DNA of 64,000 nucleotides from Silene latifolia (taxonomy: Eukaryota > Streptophyta > Magnoliopsida > Caryophyllales > Caryophyllaceae): assembly GCF_048544455.1 (NCBI RefSeq), contig NC_133538.1, forward strand, positions 19,185,969-19,249,968, given 5' to 3'. A model generated the notes under the pieces. That model was not told the DNA's origin and ran no database searches. It saw only the letters and a list, made by a program, of their open reading frames with translations. Positions 46,131-57,096 of the stretch are shown piece by piece. Position 1 is the stretch's first letter. Each line of letters opens with the position of its first letter. Both the position numbers and the translations under genes were made by a program.

Positions 46131-47561
46131 TTGGAATATGTCAAAAACCTTTGCAAAAAATTCAAAACCTTTGACATTGACCAAATACCAAGGACTTAAA
46201 TACCCAGGCGGATGCCCTAGCCACTGGGATCAAATTTCACCTGTGTGTTTGACAAAATACCCATCGTCCACTGCTGGAACCAACCATAGAAAAGCACGAA
46301 CGAATTTGCCCTATTCGGGAAGATACAAATTCTGGACTAAACCTTACTATGATTGGTTCCTACGAGGATACTCCCCAAAATAAAAACGAAGCAAGGGCCA
46401 CGAAAATCAAAGCATCCACTTATACCATTATAAATAACACCTTGTTTAAAAAGTCTCAGTGGACCTTACTTACGTTGCACGGAACCAAATGAAGACCCAG
46501 GTTATAGAAGACATACATAATGGCTACTGCGGAAATCATAAAGGTGGAAGAAGCCAAGCAAGCAAAATTCTCGGGACAGGCTACTTCGGCCAACCCCGAG
46601 AGCCGATCATAGCATACATTTCGAAATGTGAAGCCTGTCAAATCCATTCCCCCTACATCCATCAACCATCAGAACTACTACATTCCATCTCGGCCCCCTG
46701 GCCATTCATGAAATGGGGCATGGACATAGTAGGAAAGCTACCTCGGCGCTGGACAAAAAGTCTTTATGCTAGCAATGACTGACTACTTTTCCAAATGGAT
46801 AGAGGCGGACTCTTACAGGCAAGTCAAAGAAAAAGATGTCATATCATTCATCAAAAGAAATATCATATGTAGATATGGAATACCTTCAGAAATAGTCTGT
46901 GATAATGGGACACAATTTGTGGGAAAAAGAACAGCTAATTTAAGTGCACAATGGAATATCAATTTAGTCACATCTACACCAGGCTACCCTAAAGCCAACG
47001 GCCAAGCGAGAATCAAGCAACAAAGTAGTAATCGATTGCAAGAAGAAAAAGCTGAAAAGAAGAAAAGGAAGATGGCGGAAGAGCTCCCCTAGTTCTATGG
47101 GGTGACAGGACCACACCCAAAATGACCACGGGCCAAACACCATATTCCCTGGTCTATGGGTGTGAAGCGATAATACCAGTGAAATTCATGTGCCAACTAC
47201 CGAAGCGACTAAACACAATAGAAGAAAACAGACCCCTATTACAAGATAACCTACTCTTAACGAAGAACCGAGAGATGCGACAAAGTCGGGATAGCCGCCT
47301 ACCAACGAGACGGTGGCAGGAAGTTACAACAAAAATGTCAATATCAGAGTATTCAAAGAAGGAGACCTGGTATTAAGGAAAGTTTTCCCCAACACCAAAG
47401 AAAAGAATGCAGGCAAACTAGCTCCTACATGGGAAGGCCCGTACTTAATTGATTCAATAGTGGGACAAGGAGCTTACAGGCTACAAACTTTGGAAGGAGA
47501 AATGATCCCCAGATCTTGGAACATTCTCCACTTAAAACTATTTCATATCGAGAAGCGGTAA
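46131..47561 (+). pseudogene. Integrase of element B
   Basis: Pieces hold NGYCGNHKGGRSQASKILGT and [20 protein letters not shown] (zinc domain), [15 protein letters not shown] (Asp), IVCDNGTQFVGKR (Asp) and GYPKANGQA (Glu region), and end IVGQGAYRLQTLEGEMIPRS and LKLFHIEKR at 47561. Frame breaks at about 46200, 46440, 46750, 47030, 47090 and 47270. Confidence 0.86.
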
Positions 47562-48250
47562 AACTACTCACCCTATATACATGTGCTAAGTTTCATACCC
47601 TTTATGTGCTAAATTACTTGCCTATCATTCTTAATTTCACCTAAAACTTTATTTCAAATCCACGAAAACTTGTTTTACGCCTTCTTTTCACTTATTATAC
47701 TTTAGGCTTAAACAAATGTTCAGGATTGAGGGCCACTCCACCCAACCCGAACAGCATTTCTAAAAATGCTCTAATTTGGCACCGCCGCCCGACCCGAAAA
47801 ATAAACTGAGCTCAGTACATAAAAAGACAAGTACAAAGGTGGAATAGACCATAGTACTTGTCAAAAAAGCCCTCCTGACAGGTTGAGGGCCATAAGCCCT
47901 CCTGACCGGCAACCACCCTCATTCTTAAAAGCCCTCCTGACAGGCAGAAAAAGCCACCATTCCCCATAAACACAGGAATGAGGGCCATAAGCCCTCCCGA
48001 CAGGCATTATTCTAACAAAAATATCACATGAATATACAGTACAAATTCCGATCGAAACAACAAAGAAAATCAAGAAGGGAAAGGACATATATATTCAAAC
48101 CTACCCAGGAATACATCCTTCCCGAGGCAAAAAGAACACACCGTTCATTTAGGCCAAGCCAAAGAAAAACCAAAACAAATCCTAAATCATTTGTTCAGGG
48201 AACACCCCCCCTGAATAGGCCAAAACAACACAAACAAAAAACAAAAAATA
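47562..48250. other. Spacer between pol and antisense gene (element B)
   Basis: No gene. TTCAGGATTGAGGGC at about 47720 is shared with element A. AGCCCTCCTGACAGG or near-copies occur at about 47868, 47898, 47930 and 47989, partly alternating with GAGGGCCATA, so a short repeat cluster exists here. Confidence 0.55.
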
Positions 48251-50445
48251 TTTCAAACTAGCCCACCTTGGACACGATGGAGCCAATCCCCTCATCAGCA
48301 ACCTCTTCTTCTTCATCTCCATCCCCTTCAACATCACTATTTTTCCCTTTAGATGGAGGAGAGTCCACCTCCTCATCGCATGCAACTTACAAAGCTCGGG
48401 ATACGTGGTATTGAGATCGGCCAATTCCGATCGGGATTCCAAAAGGCGACTTCAAAGAGCTCTTTCATAGCATCCACACGACCCTTGCCAAAGAAATACG
48501 GGCGGCATCTTTATACCTGGCCGAACCTCGTCCCTCTCCACACCAATTCTTCATTTACTTTTAACTGCTCCCTGCATAGCTTTGCTTTTTCACCTTCAAT
48601 TCCTCCTGGGCAATATCAAATTTGGCACGAAGAGCTTTCAAGGCATCCTGAGCGATTTCGGCTTAGCAGACTCCACCAAAGAACCGAGCCTTCCCCGCCT
48701 CATTATCCTCCTTCAACGAATGATTCTCACCTTGGACACCTCCAAATCGGCTTTAAACTTGTCGAAGATCTTTTTCAAGATTTGTACCTCCCAATCCAAG
48801 GCATTTTTAGACCATGGACTGATTCCAGTTGACAGCACTCCTCGACATCATTAACATTCTAAAAACAAAAGAAAATGCCCATCTAAGCCACAAAAGAAAG
48901 AAAACACACACAAAAACCCACAACAAACAAAGACAAAAAATATATACCTCCTGAAGCATGGTAACCAGGTTGGCAGCATAATCCCTGGAACGATACATAG
49001 CGGCCAAAGCACGAGCGAAGCCTCCTGCTGGTACTTAAAATAAGGATCATCAACCACAAAAGCCTGAGCCTGAATTTGATCCTTAGCAAACTGGACCTCA
49101 TCCATACGAGCCCTGACTCCCCTGACCTCATGAACTCCTCCCAAAGACTCATCCACTCTCTTCCTCTTCTCAGGACGATCACTTTCATCCACAACCTTTT
49201 CAGGCGATACCAACTGAGCTCCCTGCACAGATTCCTGAATTTGAACAAAGACTATCACTCCCCGTTGCCTCACTTTGCTCTTTGACTTCTCCCTGTAATT
49301 TGAGAAACCCCGCCTTCACCAAAGACAGACCAAAACTAGCAATCCTGGCGAGAAGCCCTGGTAGCTGCACGACGAGTTTCTAAAATCGCAATAAAAAGCA
49401 TGGATCCAATACAGGAAAACAGAATGACAAAACAAGCAAGAGAACTTACTCCCTGATGAAGATGCCCCTGGAACCTTAGTGCTCTTCACGGGCTTATAAG
49501 TGCTCAACTTAGCCTTCTTAAAACGAGGCATAGCGACTTGCCCCAGACAGGCGGGCCAAGCCCTCTCCTCTTCGAGCAACGCCATAAACGCGTTATCCTA
49601 TCCGGTCACCGATCCTCAAAGATCGGGATTATTCACCCAATCATTTACTAAAAGAAAACATGGGCAAAGTAAGTAAACTCTCCAAAAAATACTATTACCA
49701 AACCAAAAATTATGCAGGAAAGAAAGATTACCTCCTTCAACAGCTGGATAATTGAGATAGTCCAGTCGGGGGCAATTGAATCGGCCTTGATAAACATATA
49801 AGTTTGAGCCCGACCTTTATCATCCCCTGAATCAAAATTGGTGATCGGGTGAGCCATCTTTGACCTGACCGAAAATTGAACCTCCCGATGAGAATGACTC
49901 TTCGGATGATAAACATTCTTAAAATCATCCAGAGTAATAACCAACTTATGCTTAGAACATAAATGCTCAATAGAATGGACAATCTTCAAACCATTGGCAT
50001 GAGTTGAAACGGAGGAACCCTAATAGCCCTAACCACCTCGGCCATAAAAGGAGAAAGGGAAGTTGACCACCACCCCCGAAAGCCCACTCAAAAATACGAA
50101 ACCAACCCGGGCTACTCCAATTAGCCCCGATAGGACCATTCTCGGGAATCCAAACCTCGGCCCATGAGGAATGAGACCCCTGCCCTTGATATAATGCTCA
50201 AAAGCAGGTTTCGATTGATTAGCCTCATGGAAAGAGACTGCTAAAGCCTTATTAGGAGAATACTCAACCCCCTTATAAGACATGGACAGAATCTCTGGAG
50301 GAGGAACAACCTCCACCACGTCATCCTCAGGAATGACTTCAGGGACCCCCTCAACCTCAGCAGAAGCCATTTCAACTTCAACAGGAACTTTTTCAATCTC
50401 AGCAGGAGCCTTTGAAGCTGCTGCCCTTCTCCTGCCACCAGCCAT
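48250..50445 (-). pseudogene. Antisense gene of element B, broken
   Basis: Homologue of the antisense gene of element A. It starts MAGGRRRAAASKAPAEIEK at 50445 and runs 138 codons, with FEHYIKGRGLIPHGPRFGFP; further pieces in other frames carry EHLCSKHKLVITLDDFKNVY (PF04195-like end) at about 49890-49985, then AWPACLGQVAMPRFKKAK at about 49500-49570 and PEKRKRVDESLGGVHEVRGV at about 49080-49170. The coiled-coil 3' part (48250-48850) is badly frame-shifted. Introns appear at equivalent places. As in pol, small indels look clustered. Confidence 0.72.
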
Positions 50446-50552
50446 ATATTATTTTTTCTAAAAGATGAAATTTTGCAAAGGAAGAATTTTTTAGAAAGAG
50501 AAAGAAGAAAGTTAGAGATTGGAATGTGAAGACATACACGAAACAAACAAGA

Positions 50553-50560
50553 TATTTATA
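50553..50560 (-). promoter_or_regulatory. TATA box of the antisense gene (element B)
   Basis: TATAAATA on the minus strand 108 bp upstream of the antisense ATG, matching the situation in element A. Confidence 0.6.
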
Positions 50561-50789
50561 GCCGCAAAACCATAACGGCTAGGAAAGCAAGTGGTTAAGA
50601 TCAATCATGACTCTCCTAGGGTTTTGTGAACCTACCCTATTTATGGCAAGTAACCGTTACAAGAAGTTGAAGCAAACTCAAATTCTGAATCCGATAGAAA
50701 GTCCCTGCACAAATCACTTGCACGGCCCAAATTTTTATCTCCTCATTCCTGGCCGGACCCAATAAAGGAATAAGAAGATAAGGGGCAAT

Positions 50790-51495
50790 TGTTGGGCCCT
50801 AAATTATCTGCGCCCGACTGATATAGGCCAGGCAACAGCCAAAGACAACTTCCAGGCTCTAGAGATCTAAAACCAGGCATTTCTCCAAGATTGACAGGCA
50901 TTAAGCGGGGAGTTGATTAAAGACAAAGTAGAAAATAACCAGCAGCCTGAAAAGATAAAGCACCAGGCCATTGCAGGCAAGAAACAAGCAGTCTCATATG
51001 TTCCCTACAAAAAAGGAAGACCAATTCCAGAAGGCAAAAATGTAGGGAGCAGTCAAAGCAACGGCTAAGAAAGAAGTAACCATCTCCGGGTAAATAGGGG
51101 ACATTCCCTATTTACCAGGAAAACCTAAACGGCACAAAGGGATTGAAAGCAACCACCTATAAATAGAAAGTGGGGGAAGACAAGAAGGATTATCTGAGAT
51201 ACCATCACTTTTACTCATATACTTTGTATTCTTAAGCAATATATTCGCCTGTCACGCCTGATACAACAATACTCTGTCAGGCTATCCAAAATCATAGTAA
51301 CAATCACTCCTGGCTTGGTGCCCGTGGTTTTTTCCCTTATTCCCAGGGTTTTTCCACGTATAAAATCCTTGTGTCATTATTTATTAGTTTGTTTTACATT
51401 TAATTACACCAATCAGGCAAGTTATTCGAGTTAGATCACCCTACATATAAATCCCTGGCAGGACGCTCTAGATCACTGAAAATCCTGCTAAAACA
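50790..51495 (+). repeat. 3' LTR of element B
   Basis: 706 bp, preceded by the tract AAGAAGATAAGGGGCAA. It differs from the 5' LTR in about ten short clusters, nearly all at CAG or CTG triplets; long stretches between them are identical. Confidence 0.95.
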
Positions 51496-51538
51496 TCAGT
51501 AATTTCAAAATCTAAGAGAATTTGATGATTACTTACAG

Positions 51539-51718
51539 CGACAGTAATGGAACTGTCTTTAGCAGCAGGTGGTTGGTATGCAAATATCACTGTATATGCC
51601 ATTAAAAAATACAATGTTCAACCTATCTCAGCTGCGCAGATCCATAATGTTGTTGGTGGGGGCGTTAACTTCTTTCCCATTTTTGGAGCGATATTTGACT
51701 CATACTCATACTTATCAT
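51539..51718 (+). pseudogene. Captured NPF2-type transporter exon 2
   Basis: Bounded by TTACAG before and GTAAGC after, in phase with exon 1. It encodes ELSLAAGGWYANITVYAIKK, then YNVQPISAAQIHNVVGGGVN and FFPIFGAIFDSY, the first two transmembrane segments of POT/NPF proteins (compare the usual N-V-S-A-A-Q-I-x-N-V-V-N-G and P-x-x-G-A-x-x-A-D-S-x patterns). The Ala before the second Asp-Ser is missing (AIFDSY), so a small deletion is likely. The intron to exon 1 is retained, so capture was at the DNA level. Confidence 0.82.
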
Positions 51719-51845
51719 GTAAGCGGTTCAATCTCTCCTTATTATTTTTGTTGTTGTCATTATCATTGTTGTATCTTTTGTTTTCATTATCATAGTTGTA
51801 TCTCTGTCCAACAAAAATAATAAGGCATCCTTAGGTTCAGTGGTG

Positions 51846-51955
51846 TATGATATTGTATAGTATAACCCGTGATATTATTTAGTAGAACCAGTGATATTGT
51901 TTATTGTAAGGTGTGATATTGTTTTCTATAACTCGTGATACTCTTTTACTGGACT
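51846..51955. repeat. Five 22-bp tandem repeats near P1 right TIR
   Basis: Units start at 51846, 51868, 51890, 51912 and 51934, each with (G)TGATATT or TGATACT then a T/A-rich part ending AACC, AAGG or AACT. A single inverted unit (reverse complement GTGATATTCTTTTG) lies near the left TIR at about 40930-40943. The period of about two helical turns parallels the 21-bp arrays of the M family. Confidence 0.8.
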
Positions 51956-52017
51956 CACATACTAAGATACATAAGTGGACTCATGGGACTCAAAAACATA
52001 TGATGTGTGATCCTAAT

Positions 52018-52029
<12 letters not shown>

Positions 52030-52080
<51 letters not shown>

Positions 52081-52088
52081 TATATATA
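52030..52088. repeat. (TA)n microsatellite between P1 and M2
   Basis: About 60 bp of AT repeat with one AATA interruption. It serves as the right border of P1 and the left border of M2. Confidence 0.95.
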
Positions 52089-53570
52089 GAGAAGGGTTCT
52101 TCTAAGGTCCTCCTATCATATAAGGCACTAAGTCCTTATAAGGGCCTTTGGATGGAAGGGATGGAGGGATGAGATTACATCTCAATGGAGGGCTACAATT
52201 CTCCCTCCCTAATCTTCTTCCCTAATTGTGTATAACTCTACCTAATTGTGTACAACTCTTCCACCATTCTAATCTCCCAACTCACTTCCTCATTATTCAT
52301 TCATTCACACTTCTCTCATACACTCATTCTCTCTCATCTTTCTCTCATTCTCTCAAAAAAAAAAAAACCCAAATCAACAAAAAAAAAAAAAACCAAACAT
52401 CACCATATTCAAACATACGTCCTCCCTCCTTTACTCCACCACCATTCACCATATTCAAACACCTCCCTCCCTACCTCCCTCCTTCCTTTCTCCATTACCC
52501 CGACTACTGCCGCCACCCACCACAACGCCTCCCTCCTTCCTTTCTCCATTACCCGAACCCAGCCTTCAGCCGCCACCCAACAACTTATCTGCCGCCTCTC
52601 CCTTCTCCTTTCTTTTTTTTGTTTTTCAGATCCGACCCGCAACCCACAACTCCTCGCCATCAACCACCAACCCGCAACCCACAACTCCCCTGCTCCACCG
52701 GACCCACAACAACCCACAACCGCACTCCTTCCACCACCGCACAACATCCAACGACCACACAACCGGCCTCTTCATTCACCATTCCGCCGATACCCAGAAC
52801 CGACCTACCCAGAAAACTCGACCCCACAACCGGCCTACCCAGAAAACGACCCCTCAAATTCCGCCGATACCTCTGCACCACCACCCGACACCTTTAACAA
52901 ACCCGACATTTCTTTTTTTTGTTTTGTTTTTGTGTTGATAATTTGGTTTTTATGGTTTATGCTATAAGATCCGTTTTATTGTTTTCGTCGTTTTCATCGT
53001 GTTCATTGTTTTTTTTATTTCAGATTTCACTGTTAATTTGGTAATTTCATCGTCGTGTTCATCGTCCTTCCTTCCTTTTTTTTTGTGATTGTTATTTGAT
53101 TTTTTTTTGTTTTTTTGTTCACTGCGTTTTTTTTGTTCACTGCCTCATTCACTCACTACGTTTTTGTTTTTTTTGTTCTTTGTTTTTTGTTTTATTTTTG
53201 TTTTTGTTCTTTGTTCTTTGTTTTTTGTTTTGTTTTTGTTTTTTGTTTTGGTTTTTTGTTTTTATTTTTTTATTTGGTTGTTATTGTTATTTGATTTTTT
53301 GGACTAAAGTTATACATCTTGTCTATTAAAGTTATACACTGCGTGCATTAGAGTTATACACACGATATTTAAATTTGGTTTTGTTATTTGGTTTTTTTTT
53401 TAGATTTTAGATTTGGTTTTTTGTGATTGTTATTTGGTTTTTTGTTTTATTATTGTTATTATTGTTATTTGGTTTTTATTATTGTTATTCAAGTTTTTTT
53501 ATTTGTTTGATTTTATGATTTGTGTTATGTTTTGATTTTATTTTTTTTATTGTTTGATTTTTTTACTATT

Positions 53571-54148
53571 TACGACTAAAGTTATACATTTTATGACTAA
53601 AGTTATACATTTTATGACCAAAGTTATACAAAAAAAGACTAAAGTTATACAAAAATTGGACTAAAGTTATACAAAAAATTGGACTAAAATTATACAAAAA
53701 TGAACCAAAGTTATACAAAAATGGACCAGAGTTATACAAAAATGGACCAGAGTTATACAAAAAATTGGACAAAAGTTATACAAAAAATGAACCAAAGTTA
53801 TACAAAAATGAACCAAAGTTATTCAAAAATCGACCAGAGTTATACAAAAATACACCAAAGTTATACAAAAATTGGACTAAAGTCATACAACGATGGACTA
53901 AAGTTATACAAAAATTGGACTAAAGTTATACAAAAATGAACCAAAGTTATACAAAAATGAACCAAAGTTATACAAAAATGGACCAGAGTTATACAAAAAT
54001 GCACCAGAGTTATACAAAAAATTGGACTAAAGTTATACAAAAAATGAACCAAAGTTATACAAAAATGAACCAAAGTTATACAAAAATGGACCAGAGTTAT
54101 ACAAAAATGCACAAGAGTTATACAAAAATGCACCAGAGTTATACAAAA
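53571..54148 (+). repeat. 21-bp array of M2, arm 1
   Basis: About 26 units of ACCAAAGTTATAC / ACTAAAGTTATAC / ACCAGAGTTATAC plus A-run and TGG/TGAA/TGC spacers. AGAGTT variants are frequent here and rare in M1, so arrays have diverged between copies. Confidence 0.92.
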
Positions 54149-54149
54149 G

Positions 54150-54640
54150 TTAGTCCATTTTTGTATAACTTTGGTTCATTTTTGTATAACTTTAGTCCAT
54201 TTTTTGTATAACTCTGGTGCATTTTTGTATAACTCTGGTTCATTTTTGTATAACTTTGGTCCATTTTTGTATAACTTTGGTCCATTTTTGTATAACTTTA
54301 ATCCATTTTTGTATAACTTTGGTCCATTTTTGTATAACTTCAGTCTTCTTTTGTATAACTTTGGTCTATTTTTGTATAACTTCAGTCTTTTTTTGTATAA
54401 CTTTAGTCCATATTTGTATAACTTTAGTCCATATTTGTATAACTTTGGTCCATTCTTGTATAACTTTGGTTCATTTTTGTATAACTTTGGTTCATTTTTG
54501 TATAACTCTGGTTCATTTTTGTATAACTTTAGTCCAATTTTTTGTATAACTTTAGTCCATTTTTTGTATAACTTTGGTGCATTTTTGTATAACTTTGGTC
54601 ATAAAATGTATAACTTTAGTCGTAAATAGTTAAAAAATCA
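54150..54640 (-). repeat. 21-bp array of M2, arm 2 (inverted)
   Basis: About 23 units of GTATAACTTTGGT / GTATAACTTTAGT plus CCATTTTT. It starts within a few bases of arm 1, so there is almost no loop. Confidence 0.92.
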
Positions 54641-55444
54641 AACAATAAATATGAAAAATAAAAAAATAATAACAAAAACCAAAAAAACTCATAATAACAA
54701 AAACAAAAAACCAAATAACAATAATAAAACCAAAAAACCAACAACCCAACCAAACCCGAAATCTAAAATAAACCAAATAACAAGATTTAAAACCCGAAAT
54801 CTTAAAAAAAAGTATAACAAGAAGAGATTTGAGAAAATGAATAAAAAAGGAGAAGTAACAAAATAAAAGAAAATAAAAGACAACAACAAAAAATGAATGG
54901 AAAAAACAACTCAAAACATGAAAATAAAGACCAAACGAAAAAAAAAAAAAAAAAAAAAGTTGGCGGCGGTGCGGTGGCGGCGGTGCGGTGGCGGCGGGGT
55001 GGTGGCGGCGGTGGTGGTCGGTGAGTTGGTGTCGGGTGGGATAGTGGTGGTGGTGGTGAATGAGGAAGAAAAGAATGAATGATTTATTTGGGTTTTTTGA
55101 TTTAATTGGATTTTTTGGGTTTTTTGATTTAATTGGATTTTTTGGGTTTTATTTATTTATTTGGGTTTTGGGTTTTTTATTTATTTGGATTTTTTGGGTT
55201 TTTATTTTTTGGGGTTTTAGAGAGAAGATGAGTTGTGTGATATATGAGAGAAGTGGATGAGAGGAAAAGAAGTTATAGTGAATTAGTGATTAATTAGAAG
55301 GATTAGTGAAGGAGGAGAGAATGAGTGATATTAGTACATAAACACACTTTTGGAGGTTGATCTTGGCCATCCATCTCCCTCCATCCAATGGCTCACAATA
55401 GGACTTATGGACTCAAATATATAGAGGACCTTAGTTGATCCTTC

Positions 55445-55447
<3 letters not shown>

Positions 55448-55525
<78 letters not shown>
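55448..55525. repeat. (TA)n microsatellite between M2 and M3
   Basis: Nearly pure AT repeat of about 78 bp, the only sequence between the two elements. Confidence 0.95.
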
Positions 55526-55527
<2 letters not shown>

Positions 55528-57096
55528 TTTAGGATCCGGTGAGAACGACCACTCGGTGAGAACGGTGAGAACGCACTAGATATACTTGAATATACAATAG
55601 TTTTTTTTTTTTTTTTTTACCAAATCTCAGATACAACTTTAGCTATTGTAGATACGCTTTTACCTAAATTTTATATACACTTTTTAAAAATGTAGATACA
55701 CTTTTTTCTATCCTAGATACATTTTTTTACCTTAATTCTTTACACATTTTTTCTATCATATGTACCCCTTTTACCTTCATTCTATATACATTTTTGTAAA
55801 GATATAGACACACTTTCTCATATCCTAGATACACTTTTTACAAGAAATAATTAACGTATCTACTATTACAATTAACGTATCTAATAGTATTTTTAATGTT
55901 TCACATAAATCAATATCAAAATTAAAACCCCGCACTAACCATGTTCACCCATACCCAAACACACAAAGTCAATCATAAAATCACATTTCACGAATTATAA
56001 CAATATGATATGATATGACATAAAACACCTGATAAGGTGCAACATTGCTTTTACAAGAATTATAGTTCTTTGCATCAAATCGAATATTTCATTTCAAATT
56101 GAAAACAGCTTTTCAAAGCATAGCTAACAAGCTCTGAAGATTTTCAACGAAACACAGCATCTAGAACCCATCGCACGACCAGTAGCATGCCCATTAGTGA
56201 TCAATTTCCTACTCCCAAATATTTATTCTAAGACCAATATCTCAAATACTATGAATCTATGATCAGTCGTTTGTTCATCTACGATGAGCAGAGAGAAAAT
56301 AGGGTGACAAAGTGTGTCGAAGACGGATAGACCACAGACCCTCCTGAGAACGTCGTCGTTACTCTTTCCCGACATTCACGAATTTTACATGACCTTGATA
56401 TAAAAAAATTAGCGAAAATGACCCACCGAATAAATTAGTCCTGGAAAATCCGAACACTATGCACATCCGCATAGTTCAATAATCACATAATGATCCTAAT
56501 TTCGAACCTGCACCAAACTAGCTCATATTTTTACAAAATGCGACCGCAATGCAAAGTGGAAATCAAATCCCCAAACTCAATAATATATGTATCTCGATTC
56601 GAGTCGTAAGTCACACCTTAGTTTTACCTAGAAACTAGCACTTCAATCAGCAGCTAAAACGAGATCAAGCTATCCTAATTCAGTTACATTAAAACCCAGA
56701 ATTAGCATCAAAATTGACCCAATTAAAGGCAAGTATATTTCGCCCAATTCGTACCCTAACTCGATCAGATTCAAGCCCATAATTTGGAATCAAAAAATAG
56801 ATATGGGGGTTGAGGTTTTCGGATTTAGTGTCTCAACAAAGGACGTGAAGAAGACCAAGTTGGCGGTGTAGATACCGTGGTGATGAGTTGGTGTCGTCAC
56901 AGTCAGGGACGACGGAGAGAAGGCCGTGGATAAGGATGTGAAATGTTTGGGTGGATTGAAAAGTGCGGGGATGTTGTTAGTTAGAGGGGGCAGTTAGAAT
57001 ATATATTAGGTTTGTTATTAGTTTCGTAATTGGATTTTTATTTTTATTACGTTCTCACCGTTTTCACCGAGTGTTCGTTCTCACCGGATCTTGACT
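55526..57096. mobile_element. TIR element M3 (same family type as P1)
   Basis: The left end TTTAGGATCCGGTGAGAACG then ACCACTCGGTGAGAACGGTG; the reverse complement of the right end is CAAGATCCGGTGAGAACG then AACACTCGGTGAAAACGGTG. TIRs of about 45 bp, about 90 percent identical. The GATCCGGTGAG core is shared with P1's left end. Length is about 1.57 kb. The interior is AT-rich with no ORF I can assign; 56300-56950 contains unbroken unique-looking sequence that might be captured, but no motif was recognised. Confidence 0.75.
55640..55860. repeat. Degenerate 21-23-bp repeats in M3
   Basis: About nine units with the core (TA)GATACAC followed by TTTTT (for example near 55650, 55676, 55697, 55718, 55762, 55806, 55829), spaced by 20-23 bp. 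They lie just inside the left TIR. Confidence 0.65.

Larger units (their letters stand above)
41463..51495 (+). mobile_element. Ty3/Gypsy (Tat-like) element B
   Basis: Two LTRs of 702 and 706 bp (41463-42164 and 50790-51495), both TGTTGGGCCC...CTGCTAAAACA, a PBS, gag, protease, RT, RNase H, integrase, an antisense gene and a purine-rich tract. Perfect 5-bp duplication TCAGT (41458-41462 and 51496-51500). Full structure and perfect TSD suggest a young insertion, yet every ORF is broken by small indels concentrated at CAG/CTG sites. It sits in the intron of the captured NPF fragment inside P1. Confidence 0.95.
40864..52018. mobile_element. Pack-type TIR element P1 in TA microsatellite
   Basis: The left end reads CAAGATCCGGTGAG...TTTGAGTCCCATGAGTCCAC (40865-40914). 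The reverse complement of the right end reads TTAGGATCACAC...TTTTGAGTCCCATGAGTCCAC, giving TIRs of about 60 bp with a best-conserved core GAGTCCCATGAGTCCACTTA. Element B (10,033 bp plus TSD) lies inside, so P1 itself is about 1.1 kb. It carries two exons of an NPF transporter with the intron between them, and five 22-bp repeats near its right TIR. No transposase is present, so it is non-autonomous. It resembles Pack-MULE style capture, but the superfamily is not established. Confidence 0.72.
52089..55447. mobile_element. Foldback-like element M2
   Basis: Same architecture as M1. The left end GAGAAGGGTTCTTCTAAGG then AAGTCCTTATAAGGGC and TTGGATGGAAGGG; the reverse complement of the right end is GAGGAAGGATCAACTAAGG then GAGTCCATAAGTCCTATTG. 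Blocks: pyrimidine/C-rich (52260-52900), T-rich (52900-53560), plus array (53571-54148), inverted array (54150-54640), A-rich, G-rich with GGCGGTGGCGG (54960-55020), and a GTTTTTTGATTTAATTGG zone (55085-55220) matching M1. Pro/Thr/His-rich ORFs in the left block are compositional. Confidence 0.65.

Noticed and set aside
53566-54629. Same heptad ORFs in M2 (and 58106-59368 in M4)
   Set aside because: Same reason: repeat translation, not protein.
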